Source of the DNA: an uncultured Bacilli bacterium
Lineage (GTDB): Bacteria > Bacillota_I > Bacilli_A > RF39 > UBA660
Reading direction: 5' to 3'
DNA: 45,762 nt
NCBI GenBank assembly: GCA_947631205.1
Contig: CANRKL010000003.1
Span: forward strand, 1 to 45,762
Shown: piece after piece, positions 1 to 8,419 of the stretch
Position numbering within the stretch: the stretch's first letter is position 1
Layout of the letters: each line of letters opens with the position of its first letter
Position numbers and translations under genes: made by a program
Notes under the pieces: generated by a model
Seen by the model: the letters and a program-made list of their open reading frames with translations, nothing else
What the model was told of the DNA's origin: nothing
The model's database searches: none

Positions 1-175
1 ATAATTATATTACACACCTTTACTATAATTAGTATAACACTCGATGTGTTTTACCTGCGAAAAAAATTTACACCCTTTAATTTTTTGAGTTTGATTTTAT
101 ATACTTAAGATTTTTGATAGTTATTTCTAGCATATTTTTTCTTTTAGTTTCCATAATAATTTTAGGTGGAAGTTT

Positions 176-2098
176 ATGAAAAAATTGAAATTTTTGTTAA
201 GACTTTTTTCTTTTATGGTTTTATCTTTGGTTGTTTGTTTGTTAGGAATTTATGTTTATGCTTTTTTTTCACCAAAGTTAGAATTAAAGAATATGGGAAA
301 GATTTTTATTTATGACTCTAATGAAAGTTTAATTTATCAAGGTTCTGGGTCTAATGATTGGATTAGTTTAGATGATATTTCGGATAATTTAAAGAATGCC
401 GTTATTAGTGTGGAAGATAAAAATTTTTATAAACATCATGGGTTTGATTTTTTAAGAATTATTAAGGCTTTTTATTTATTAGTTAAGAATAAGAGTATTA
501 CAGGGGGGGCTTCGACTATTAGTCAGCAGTATATTAAAAATATGTATCTTTCTTTTGACCAAACTTGGGGGAGAAAGTTAGAGGAGGCACTTCTTACGGT
601 GGAGTTGGAGGTTCATTATAGTAAGGATAATATTTTAGAGGGTTATTTAAATACGATTAATTATGGTGAAGGTAATTATGGTATTGAGGATGCTAGTCAG
701 TTTTATTTTAATAAAAGTAGTAAGGATTTGTCTTTAGAAGAGGCAATTATGTTAGCTGGTATTCCAAAGAATCCTAGTAATTTTAATCCTGTTAGTAATT
801 ATGATTTATGTGTTGAAAGAGCTAAAATTGTAGCTTTAACGATGGTAAAAAATGGATATATTTCTCAGGAAGAATATGATGGCCTTTTTCAAGATGTTAT
901 TCCAATTTATGGAAAAAGGGAACAAAATAATAGTCAAATGATTATGTATTATCAAGATGCGGTTTTAAATGAATTAAGTGAAATAAAAGAGGTTCCTAAG
1001 AGTTTATTGGAGTCTGGTGGTTTGAAGATTTATACGGCTTTTGATATGAATGCAATGCAAAAGTTGGAGGAGTCTATTTTAAATGTTATGGGTAAACAAG
1101 ATGATTTACAGGTAGCAAGTTTAATGGTTGACCCAAAAACAGGTGGGGTTTTAGCTTTATCAGGTGGTCTTAATTATGCGGTTAGTCAATATAATCGAGC
1201 AATTATGGCTAAAAGACAGGTTGGTAGTACAATGAAGCCTTTCCTTTATTATGGGGCTTTAGAAAATGGACTGGTTTCTTCTTCGACTTTTAGAAGTGAA
1301 TATACAACTTTTAATTTTGCTAATAATAAGACTTATTCTCCTAATAATTATAATAAACTTTATGCGAATAAGGATATAACGATGGCCGCGGCGATTGCTT
1401 TTTCGGATAATGTTTATGCGGTTAAGACTCATTTGTTTTTGGGAACGGATGTTTTAACTAATGTAGCTAAGAGGTGTGGTATTAAGGAAGATTTGGATAG
1501 TATTCCTAGTTTGGCTTTAGGTACTGATGAGATTTCGATGATTGATTTTGCTCAGGGTTATCAAACTTTAGCTAATGGTGGTGATGAGATGGATTTGTTT
1601 TTTATTTCAAGGGTTGAGGATATGTTTGGAAATGTTTTGTTTGAAAGAAAGTTAAAGCATGATTTTGTTTTAAATAGTAATGATGTTTATATTTTAAATG
1701 AGATGTTATCTAATACTACTAATGCCGCATTTAATGATTATACTGTTCCAACAGCTCTTTCTTTAGCTAATAGAATGAGTAGGAAGTATGCTTTGAAAAC
1801 TGGGACGACAAATACTGATTCATGGGCAGTTGGTTATACTCCAGATTTACTTACTATGGTGTGGATTGGTAATGATGAAGCGTTGGAAACGGATTATACG
1901 GCTAGTTATTATTCTAAGGAGATTTGGCTTAATACAATGGAAAAGTATTTAGATGGGACGGGAGATAATTGGTATGTAAGGCCTAAGAATATTGTAGGTG
2001 TAGTAAGGAATAGTATTACTGGTGATAGTAGTGTTGTTGATAATCATAGTACAATGTTTTATTATGTTCGGGGAACCGAAGTTTCGGTAGGTAGTTAG
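176..2098 (+). CDS. Class A penicillin-binding protein (PBP1a-type)
   Basis: Bifunctional peptidoglycan synthase anchored in the membrane: glycosyltransferase polymerises lipid II, transpeptidase cross-links stem peptides. One N-terminal membrane segment (about residues 8-30) precedes a GT51 domain with the motifs EDKNFYKHHGFD (catalytic Glu) and GGASTISQQ. The transpeptidase domain carries all three active-site motifs: STMK near residue 350, SDN near 415, and KTGTT near 540. The 640-residue length is short for the class and there is no long C-terminal extension. The start has a good ribosome site (AGGTGG) 6-7 bases upstream. It runs toward the origin, opposite to its neighbours, and converges on noc with a shared terminator. 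Function is confident from motifs; which paralogue (PonA or PbpF type) cannot be told from this window. Confidence 0.95.
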   Translation: MKKLKFLLRLFSFMVLSLVVCLLGIYVYAFFSPKLELKNMGKIFIYDSNESLIYQGSGSNDWISLDDISDNLKNAVISVEDKNFYKHHGFDFLRIIKAFYLLVKNKSITGGASTISQQYIKNMYLSFDQTWGRKLEEALLTVELEVHYSKDNILEGYLNTINYGEGNYGIEDASQFYFNKSSKDLSLEEAIMLAGIPKNPSNFNPVSNYDLCVERAKIVALTMVKNGYISQEEYDGLFQDVIPIYGKREQNNSQMIMYYQDAVLNELSEIKEVPKSLLESGGLKIYTAFDMNAMQKLEESILNVMGKQDDLQVASLMVDPKTGGVLALSGGLNYAVSQYNRAIMAKRQVGSTMKPFLYYGALENGLVSSSTFRSEYTTFNFANNKTYSPNNYNKLYANKDITMAAAIAFSDNVYAVKTHLFLGTDVLTNVAKRCGIKEDLDSIPSLALGTDEISMIDFAQGYQTLANGGDEMDLFFISRVEDMFGNVLFERKLKHDFVLNSNDVYILNEMLSNTTNAAFNDYTVPTALSLANRMSRKYALKTGTTNTDSWAVGYTPDLLTMVWIGNDEALETDYTASYYSKEIWLNTMEKYLDGTGDNWYVRPKNIVGVVRNSITGDSSVVDNHSTMFYYVRGTEVSVGS

Positions 2099-2104
2099 GC
2101 ATAT

Positions 2105-2168
2105 AAAAAAAAGTAAATTTAATTAATGAAATACTTTTAGGTAGTTGGCATTAATAATTTACTTTTTA
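2105..2168. terminator. Bidirectional terminator between the PBP gene and noc
   Basis: A long inverted repeat: AAAAAGTAAATTTAATTAATG on one side, CATTAATAATTTACTTTTT on the other, with A-runs and T-runs outside. It can form an intrinsic terminator in either direction, suiting two convergent genes that end on each side of it. Confidence 0.7.
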
Positions 2169-3446
2169 TTTTTGAATGTTAATATTTATTTGATAGGTGT
2201 TTTCTAAATCAACTTCTTCTAAATTGATGGTAAATCCTCGTTCTTCTAGGTTTTTAACGAAGTCTCGAACATCATTAATAGCGGTTTTTAAATCCATATG
2301 TTGTTCTTCTTTTTGTTTGGCTTCGTATTCTGGGTCTAATTTTATTACTGAATCAATCGGATCTATTATAGGTTCGCTGTTTCTTGCTGTTATTTCTTCT
2401 ATTTTGTTGTTTGGTTCTATTGATGATTGTTCTTTATTTAGGAAAAATGGGAAGATTGGGTCGGTTGTTTCTTTTTGGGGTTCAGAATTTAATATTTCCC
2501 CTATTTTGCTTTCTTCAACTATTGGTGGGGTATCAAAGTCTTCTAATACTTCAATGGTATCAATAGTTTCTGGTTCTTTGTTTAATGAATCTAATGATAA
2601 TTCTGGTTGTTCTTTTATTTCCATATTCATATTGGCCGCCTCATCTTCTAAAAAGTTAAAGAATTTATTTGGTGTTATTGTTGCACCTCCACTTTCTTCG
2701 TTATTATCATTTTCTTGTGGTACTGCCTCGGGAATTATATTTTCTATAATATTAGTTGGTGGAGTTATGTCTACGGCATTTTGCATGATTTCTTCAACGT
2801 TTGGTTCTAAGATGTTAGCATTTCCACTTTGGTCTTGTTCTCCTCCATCTTTATATTTTTTGATTTCCATATCTAATTGTCTTACTGTCATTCTTTTGTT
2901 GATGATTTTTTTAAGCCATTCATTTTGTTCTTCTTTTGGTATTGCTAAGAGACTTCTTGCATGTCTTTCACTTATTTTTTCTTCTAATAAGGCATCTTGA
3001 ACTTCAGGCGCTAAATTTAGAAGGCGAAGTTTATTGGCTATAGTGCTTTGGCTTACTCCCATTTTTTCAGCTAGTTGTTCTTGAGTCATATATCCCCTAT
3101 CTAAAAGGTTTTTATAGGATTTAGCTTCTTCAATAGATGTTAGGTTTCTTCTTTGAATATTTTCAACTAATGCTATTTCGGCACTTTTGTTATCATCGAT
3201 ATTAGATACTATAGCTGGAACTTTTTTTAGTCCGGCCATTTGGGATGCTTTGTATCTTCTTTCGCCAGCGATTATTTCGTATTTGTTCCCTAGTTTTCTT
3301 AATACTAAAGGTTGGATTATTCCATGTTGTTTGATAGAATTTGATAGTTCTTTTAGGCCTTCTTCATCAAACGCTAATCGTGGTTGGAATCGATTGGGTA
3401 TTATATCTTCTATTGCTATTTGTTCTACTTTTTGTTCTGTATTCAC
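2166..3446 (-). CDS. noc: Noc-type nucleoid occlusion protein (ParB/Noc CTPase family)
   Basis: DNA-binding CTP switch protein; Noc spreads from its sites and blocks division over the nucleoid. The N-terminal CTP-binding domain has GERRYKAS. The helix-turn-helix region reads SQSTIANKLRLL and later SERHAR. At the four positions known to separate ParB from Noc, I read Gln, Lys, Asn and Arg, against Noc's Gln-Lys-Lys-Arg and ParB's Arg-Thr-Ala-Gly, so it looks Noc-like. About 160 acidic, low-complexity residues separate the central domain from a short C-terminal dimerisation domain, making the protein (426 aa) far longer than Bacillus Noc (about 283). I prefer the GTG start at 3446, preceded by AAGGGG; the track's start is a TTG at 3512 with no ribosome site. 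It follows rsmG as in Bacillus, but no soj/spo0J pair follows. Matching binding sites occur at 7634 and 27178. Confidence 0.85.
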   Translation of the reverse strand: MNTEQKVEQIAIEDIIPNRFQPRLAFDEEGLKELSNSIKQHGIIQPLVLRKLGNKYEIIAGERRYKASQMAGLKKVPAIVSNIDDNKSAEIALVENIQRRNLTSIEEAKSYKNLLDRGYMTQEQLAEKMGVSQSTIANKLRLLNLAPEVQDALLEEKISERHARSLLAIPKEEQNEWLKKIINKRMTVRQLDMEIKKYKDGGEQDQSGNANILEPNVEEIMQNAVDITPPTNIIENIIPEAVPQENDNNEESGGATITPNKFFNFLEDEAANMNMEIKEQPELSLDSLNKEPETIDTIEVLEDFDTPPIVEESKIGEILNSEPQKETTDPIFPFFLNKEQSSIEPNNKIEEITARNSEPIIDPIDSVIKLDPEYEAKQKEEQHMDLKTAINDVRDFVKNLEERGFTINLEEVDLENTYQININIQK

Positions 3447-3521
3447 TAAAATCAGCCCCTTACCGCTTATTTTATATATTTTTATTTTATCAATTTTTTT
3501 TGATTTAGGCAATCATATTTG

Positions 3522-4202
3522 TTATATTTTTTTCTTTATTTTATCATATGTTCTTGGATAGATTGGATTAGTTGGTTTTGTTTTTGTAATTTTTATTAGG
3601 GTTCTATGTCCTTTTTCTTGTGGAAGTTCTAGTTCTTTTATTTCGATTATTTTGGCATTTAATTTAGTTAAGGCTATTTGGCTTTGGTTGATTTCTTCTT
3701 TAATGTTTCCTTTCATTACTAGATAGGAGCCATTGATTTTTAAAGCTGGTATTCCAAGTTCTAAGAGTATTCTTAGTTCGGCAACAGCTCGTGATGTTAT
3801 GTAATCGTATTTTTCTCGATTTTCTTTGGTATATTCTTCTGCTCTTTTTTGGACGATTGTTACATTTTTTAGGTTTAATTTTTGAACACAGTCAGTTAAA
3901 AATTTTATTTTTTTGTTATTGGAGTCGAGAAGTGTTACTTGAAGATGTGGAAAAACGATAGCAAGTACTAATCCAGGGAATCCTGCTCCGGAACCGATGT
4001 CTAATAGACTTCCTTCTTTTAAATCAGCTATTTTAGTTAAAGTTAGGGAATCATAGAAATGTTTTATGTAAACTTCTTCAAGATTTTTTATAGCTGTTAG
4101 GTTGGTATGTTTGTTGTATTCTAAAAGGAAGTTTGCATATTCTTCTAATTGTTGTTTGGATTTTTCTGGAATGTTTAAGTTTAATTGATTTAAGTAGTTC
4201 AT
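3522..4202 (-). CDS. rsmG: 16S rRNA (guanine527-N7)-methyltransferase RsmG
   Basis: SAM-dependent methylase that modifies G527 in the 530 loop of 16S rRNA. The SAM-binding motif LLDIGSGAGFPGL lies near residue 65, followed by ITSRAVAEL, characteristic of the GidB family. The track starts at a TTG (4220); I prefer the ATG at 4202 (MNYLNQLN), which aligns better with family N-termini, but neither start has a strong ribosome site. It lies 37 bases after mnmG and ahead of noc in a conserved mnmE-mnmG-rsmG-noc order, so probably one transcript from the promoter ahead of mnmE. Confidence 0.95.
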   Translation of the reverse strand: MNYLNQLNLNIPEKSKQQLEEYANFLLEYNKHTNLTAIKNLEEVYIKHFYDSLTLTKIADLKEGSLLDIGSGAGFPGLVLAIVFPHLQVTLLDSNNKKIKFLTDCVQKLNLKNVTIVQKRAEEYTKENREKYDYITSRAVAELRILLELGIPALKINGSYLVMKGNIKEEINQSQIALTKLNAKIIEIKELELPQEKGHRTLIKITKTKPTNPIYPRTYDKIKKKI

Positions 4203-4239
4203 TTTTCTTTTTATAATCAATTTTATAGAAATGTTTTAA

Positions 4240-6117
4240 TTAATTCTGTAATTGATTCTCTCCTTTCTCCTTATTATATTCTTTTTTTAAGTAGATATTT
4301 AAGACGGCTAAATCATTAGGATTTACTCCACTTATTCTTGATGCTTGTCCTAGGGATATTGGTCTTATTTGTTCTAGTTTTTGACGAGCTTCGGATGCTA
4401 AGTTTTTGATTTTTTGATAATCGATGTCTTTAGGAATTTGTTTGGATTCTAATTTACTCATTTTTTCGACTTCTTTATAGGTTTTATTTATGTATCCCTC
4501 GTATTTTATTTGTATTTCTACTTCTTCTTTAATGTTTTTAGGATATGGTATTGGTTTTATTTGTTCTAGTAAAGAGATTGTTATTTCTGGTCTTTTTAAG
4601 AGATTGTTATAACTTGTTGATTTGGGAATGTCTATATGATTTTGGGATAAGATTTCTTTTCCTTCTTTAGTTAGTTTTTGAGTTTGGAAGTATTTTTGAC
4701 ATTCTTCTATTTGTTTTTTCTTTTCTAAGTAATTTAAGTACTCTTTTTCTTCAATGCTTCCTACTTCTTTGGCATATTCTCTTAGTCTTAAATCGGCGTT
4801 GTCATGACGAAGGATTAGGCGGTATTCAGCTCTTGAGGTAAGCATTCGGTATGGTTCTTTGGTTCCTTTGGTTACTAAATCATCTATTAAAACACCGATG
4901 TAAGCATCACTTCTTTTTAAGATTAGTGGTGGATGGTTTTCTAAACTTAGACTGGCATTTATTCCCGCGATTAACCCTTGACCAGCTGCTTCTTCATAGC
5001 CACTTGTTCCATTTATTTGGCCCGCTGTATAAAGATTTTTTATGATTTTGGATTCTAGGGATGGTTGCATTTGGATGGGGTCAATTGCATCATATTCGAT
5101 AGCATAAGCATATTTGGATATTTCAGCGTGTTCTAATCCTTTTAGGCTATGAACCATTTGTTCTTGAATATCTTTAGGCATTGATGTAGAAAATCCTTGA
5201 AGATACCATTCATCATAGTAAAGGCTTTCTGGTTCTAAAAAAAGTTGATGTCTTTCTTTGTCTTTGAATCTAACTAATTTATCTTCAATACTTGGACAGT
5301 ATCTTGGCCCTACTCCTGTTACATATCCCCCATACATAGCTGATTTTTCTAAGTTGTCTAATATGATTTTATGAGTTTTTTCATTAGTATATAGAAGATA
5401 GCATTTTTGTTGGTCATTAGGATTGTAGCTTGCTTCATCAAGGCAGGAGAATGTCCAAAGTTCGTCGTCTCCTTTTTCTTCTTGCATTTGGGTAAAGTCT
5501 ATAGTTTTTGCTTTGATTCTTTGGGGGGTTCCGGTTTTTAGTCTTTGAATTTTTATTCCATAGGTTTTTAATTTTTCACTTAGATAGTTGCTTCGGTCTT
5601 CACCATGGGGGCCACCTTTAGTGTTTTCATCTCCTATTAAGATATTGGCATTTAAGTATGTTCCTGTGGTAAGGATTACTTTTTCACTTGTGATTTTTGT
5701 TTGGTCTTCTAAAATTACTCCTTTTACTTCATTGTTTTCGATTATTAAGTCTTCTACTTTACCTTCTAAGATTGTTAAATTGGGAGTTTGATTTAGAATT
5801 TCTAACATTTTTTTAGGATAAGTTATTTTGTCAACTTGGGCTCTTAGTGAACGGACAGCTGGACCTTTGGAGTTATTTAACATTTTGATTTGAAAATGAG
5901 ATTGGTCAGTTACTTTACCCATTAGGCCTCCTAAGGCATCTATTTCTCTTACGATTATTCCTTTAGCTCTTCCTCCGATTGAGGGATTGCAAGGCATATC
6001 TCCTATATTTTTTTTATTCATAGTAATTAATAGGGTTTTATGGCCTTTTTTGGCAGAGATGTGGCTGGCTTCGATTCCGGCATGACCTCCTCCGACTACT
6101 ATTATTTCATATTTCAT
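4240..6117 (-). CDS. mnmG: tRNA uridine 5-carboxymethylaminomethyl modification enzyme MnmG (GidA)
   Basis: FAD-dependent partner of MnmE in the MnmEG complex, which modifies the wobble uridine (U34) of certain tRNAs. The FAD dinucleotide-binding motif GGGHAGIEAS is at residues 8-17. Family signatures include NPSIGGRAKG and GTSGYEEAAGQG. The 625-residue length is normal for the family, and the helical C-terminal domain (ISLGQASRISGVNP) that contacts MnmE is complete. It lies 18 bases downstream of mnmE, consistent with co-transcription and with the two products acting as one complex. Confidence 0.98.
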   Translation of the reverse strand: MKYEIIVVGGGHAGIEASHISAKKGHKTLLITMNKKNIGDMPCNPSIGGRAKGIIVREIDALGGLMGKVTDQSHFQIKMLNNSKGPAVRSLRAQVDKITYPKKMLEILNQTPNLTILEGKVEDLIIENNEVKGVILEDQTKITSEKVILTTGTYLNANILIGDENTKGGPHGEDRSNYLSEKLKTYGIKIQRLKTGTPQRIKAKTIDFTQMQEEKGDDELWTFSCLDEASYNPNDQQKCYLLYTNEKTHKIILDNLEKSAMYGGYVTGVGPRYCPSIEDKLVRFKDKERHQLFLEPESLYYDEWYLQGFSTSMPKDIQEQMVHSLKGLEHAEISKYAYAIEYDAIDPIQMQPSLESKIIKNLYTAGQINGTSGYEEAAGQGLIAGINASLSLENHPPLILKRSDAYIGVLIDDLVTKGTKEPYRMLTSRAEYRLILRHDNADLRLREYAKEVGSIEEKEYLNYLEKKKQIEECQKYFQTQKLTKEGKEILSQNHIDIPKSTSYNNLLKRPEITISLLEQIKPIPYPKNIKEEVEIQIKYEGYINKTYKEVEKMSKLESKQIPKDIDYQKIKNLASEARQKLEQIRPISLGQASRISGVNPNDLAVLNIYLKKEYNKEKGENQLQN

Positions 6118-6135
6118 TTTTTATCACTCTCTCAT

Positions 6136-7488
6136 TTATTTTCCTAGGCAAAATCTTTTAAAGATGTTGTCTATTAGTTCTTCTTCATAGTATTCACCGA
6201 TTATTTTTCCTAGTTTTTCCCAAACTTCTCTTATTTCGATAGCTAAGATGTCAACAGGAACATTTTTTTGATTTTCTTCAATTATGTGTTTTAAATGTTT
6301 TTGGGCTTCTTTAGCAAGGCTTATTTGTCTTGTGTTGGTTAGGTAGGCTAGGTTTTTATTTTCAATGTCGTTTAGTTTAAATTCTCTAATGATTTGCTCT
6401 TTTAGTTCTTCGATTCCTTCTTTGGTTTTGGTGCTTCCTTTTATTGCTTTTAAATTTTCGTCTATCTTTATTTTAGTTGGTAAATCTGTTTTATTGATAA
6501 AGATTAGATGTTTTTGGTTTTGTAGTTTTTCTAGTAGTTGTTTTTCTTCGTTGGTAATTGGTTCGTTGTTGTTTAAAACTAAGATTGTTATATCAGCATT
6601 TTGCATGGTTTGTTCACTTTTTTTGACACCTATTTGTTCTATGGTATCGGTTGTTTTTCTAATTCCTGCTGTGTCTAAAAATTGAAAGAGGATTCCTTTA
6701 TAGATAATTGTTCCTTCAACTATGTCTCTTGTTGTGCCACTTTGGTTGGACACTATTGCTTTTTCTTCTTCTAGTAAGGTATTTAGTAAGGAACTTTTGC
6801 CGACGTTTGGTTTTCCAACAATGGCTATTTTTAAGCCGTTTTTGATTAGTTTTCCATTTTGTGATTCATTGACTATTTTGGTTAGTTTTTGATTTATTTC
6901 AGTTAGTATTGGTTCAATGTTTTGTTTGGTTATAACTAATTCATCAGTGTATTCGGGATAGTCTATGTTTACTTCGATGTTAGCAAGAAGTCCTACTATT
7001 TGTTCTCTTAATTCTGTTATTAGTTTAGTTGTTTTTCCTGTTAAATTATTGATGGCTAGGTTTCGTTGTGTTGTTGTGTTTGATTCTAATATGTCTTCTA
7101 CGGATTCAGCTTCTAAAAGATTTATGCGACCATTTAAGAAAGCTCTTTTGGTAAATTCTCCAGGTTCGGCTAGGCGAGCTCCATTGGTTATAATTAGTTC
7201 AAGGATTTTTTGGGTTACAGCATAACCGCCATGGCAGTTTATTTCAACAATGTCTTCTTTCGTATATGTTTTAGGTGATTTCATTATTGTAACTAATACT
7301 TCGTCTATTATTTGGTCTTGGTCTTTGATGTAGCCATAGTGAATTGTATGTGATGGTGAGTCAATTATTTTGGGATTGGAAAAAATTTTTTGAATGATTG
7401 GGAATGATTCTTCGCCACTTATTCTAATAATATTAATTGCCCCTATTCCTATGTTATTGGTAGCAATTGCGGTAATTGTGTCTAACAT
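6136..7488 (-). CDS. mnmE: tRNA modification GTPase MnmE (TrmE)
   Basis: GTPase that works with MnmG to modify U34 of tRNAs, using a folate cofactor and its C-terminal cysteine. Visible: the N-terminal tetrahydrofolate-binding domain (residues 1-115), helical domain, G domain with GKPNVGKSSLLN (P-loop), DTAGIR (G3) and NKTD (G4), and the family's C-terminal CxGK motif (FCLGK at the end). The 450-residue length is typical. The ATG is preceded by AGGAGGAT. A sigma-A-like promoter with an extended -10 lies just upstream, so this gene probably heads the mnmE-mnmG-rsmG-noc operon. Confidence 0.98.
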   Translation of the reverse strand: MLDTITAIATNNIGIGAINIIRISGEESFPIIQKIFSNPKIIDSPSHTIHYGYIKDQDQIIDEVLVTIMKSPKTYTKEDIVEINCHGGYAVTQKILELIITNGARLAEPGEFTKRAFLNGRINLLEAESVEDILESNTTTQRNLAINNLTGKTTKLITELREQIVGLLANIEVNIDYPEYTDELVITKQNIEPILTEINQKLTKIVNESQNGKLIKNGLKIAIVGKPNVGKSSLLNTLLEEEKAIVSNQSGTTRDIVEGTIIYKGILFQFLDTAGIRKTTDTIEQIGVKKSEQTMQNADITILVLNNNEPITNEEKQLLEKLQNQKHLIFINKTDLPTKIKIDENLKAIKGSTKTKEGIEELKEQIIREFKLNDIENKNLAYLTNTRQISLAKEAQKHLKHIIEENQKNVPVDILAIEIREVWEKLGKIIGEYYEEELIDNIFKRFCLGK

Positions 7489-7512
7489 ATAAATCCTCCT
7501 AACTGTTTTGGT

Positions 7513-7541
7513 ATTATAGCAAATTTGTTTTCTGTTGTCTA
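7513..7541 (-). promoter_or_regulatory. Putative sigma-A promoter for the mnmE operon
   Basis: On the minus strand: TAGACA, 17 bases, then TATAAT, with TGC directly before the -10 (extended -10). It lies 25 bases upstream of the mnmE start codon. Sequence match only. Confidence 0.6.
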
Positions 7542-7633
7542 ATTTTATTTTGATAAATTGCTAAATACCATTATACTATGGATAATTTTAGTTGTAAATT
7601 AAAGCATAAGTAAAAAAAGTTATGGGGTAAAAA

Positions 7634-7649
7634 TATTTCCCGGGAAATA
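7634..7649. promoter_or_regulatory. Noc-binding site (perfect NBS palindrome), intergenic
   Basis: TATTTCCCGGGAAATA, a perfect 16-bp palindrome that matches the Bacillus Noc-binding consensus ATTTCCCGGGAAAT. It lies between the acyltransferase terminator and the mnmE promoter, about 4 kb from the noc start. In this AT-rich background a CCCGGG core is unlikely by chance, and an identical copy occurs at 27178. Confidence 0.85.
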
Positions 7650-7659
7650 AAATTATAAA

Positions 7660-7692
7660 AATAAAAAGACTTTTTCGGTAAAAATAAAAGTC
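7660..7692 (-). terminator. Intrinsic terminator after the acyltransferase gene
   Basis: Read on the minus strand: GACTTTT, a loop, AAAAGTC, then a T-run. It begins just past the stop codon and separates this gene from the mnmE operon. Confidence 0.65.
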
Positions 7693-7693
7693 C

Positions 7694-8272
7694 TTAATCT
7701 TTAGAGGATTGATGGAATTTTCCATCTTCATAGTAAAGTTCACTTTGATTGTCTTCACTTAAAACATAAAAACGATTGTCCATTTTTTCTTGTTTCTTTT
7801 TGATAATTGTTGGACTACAGTAGGCAACTGAATTATCTTCCATATCTTTTGTTACTACGGCATTGGCTCCAATTCGGCAGTTGTTTCCAATTGTTATGTT
7901 TCCAAGTATTTTGGCTCCGGCTCCAATATAGCAATTGTCCCCTATTTTAGGATTACCAATATTTTTGCTTCCTTTTGTTCTGATGGCTCCAATGGTAACT
8001 TGTTGAAATATTACAGCATTTTTGCCTATTTCAGTTAAATCAGAAATAAATATTCCTAACATTCCATGAGGAAAATAAGGTTTATTTTGAAATTTGGCGG
8101 GTATTCCAATATAACTTCCTTTTTTGTCTAGGTATTGTGAATATATAGAAGCCAATATGCCACTTTCTTTATGATGTGATTCTAAATACTCTTTCAATTC
8201 CCAAATGTCTTTAAACTTTAGGAATACAAAAAAACTTAGAATGCTTTTTAACCAATTTTTTAAATATATCAT
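7694..8272 (-). CDS. Left-handed beta-helix acyltransferase (serine O-acetyltransferase-like)
   Basis: Hexapeptide-repeat transferase, 192 aa. Residues about 75-150 contain isoleucine-based turns (IGNPKIGDNCYIGAGAKI, ITIGNNCRIGANAVV) that build the trimeric left-handed beta-helix. The region HGMLGIFISDLTEIG resembles the active-site histidine segment of CysE-type serine acetyltransferases (GIFIHPGAKIG), but is divergent: the usual IH/PxA pattern is not kept, so the acceptor (serine, sugar or surface polysaccharide) is uncertain. The N-terminus starts with a hydrophobic patch (ILSFFVFL). The start has GGTGA upstream. The gene is inserted between jag and mnmE, where Bacillus has none, with terminators on both sides, so it is probably its own transcription unit. 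Confidence 0.7.
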   Translation of the reverse strand: MIYLKNWLKSILSFFVFLKFKDIWELKEYLESHHKESGILASIYSQYLDKKGSYIGIPAKFQNKPYFPHGMLGIFISDLTEIGKNAVIFQQVTIGAIRTKGSKNIGNPKIGDNCYIGAGAKILGNITIGNNCRIGANAVVTKDMEDNSVAYCSPTIIKKKQEKMDNRFYVLSEDNQSELYYEDGKFHQSSKD

Positions 8273-8371
8273 AGTAATTCACCAATCATATTATAAAAAA
8301 ATATTTCTTTCTGTTCAAGATAGAATGATAAGTTTTATTAGTGATTTTTAGATAACTTTTTGATAATCATT

Positions 8372-8402
8372 AAAAAACAAATAAGTAATTTTTACCTATT
8401 TG
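8372..8402 (-). terminator. Terminator after the rpmH-rnpA-yidC-jag cluster
   Basis: Read on the minus strand: CAAATAGGTAA, loop, TTACTTATTTG, then a run of six T residues. It lies about 20 bases after the jag stop codon. Confidence 0.7.
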
Positions 8403-8419
8403 CTCTTTGGTTAGCTATT

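Noticed and set aside
1-175. Possible gene or RNA upstream of the PBP gene
   Set aside because: No ORF, no stable paired structure or promoter strong enough to report; just AT-rich leader sequence within the window.
2197-3000. 267-aa plus-strand ORF
   Set aside because: Shadow of noc on the opposite strand; low-complexity Ser/Leu/Ile composition, no ribosome site, no recognisable domain.
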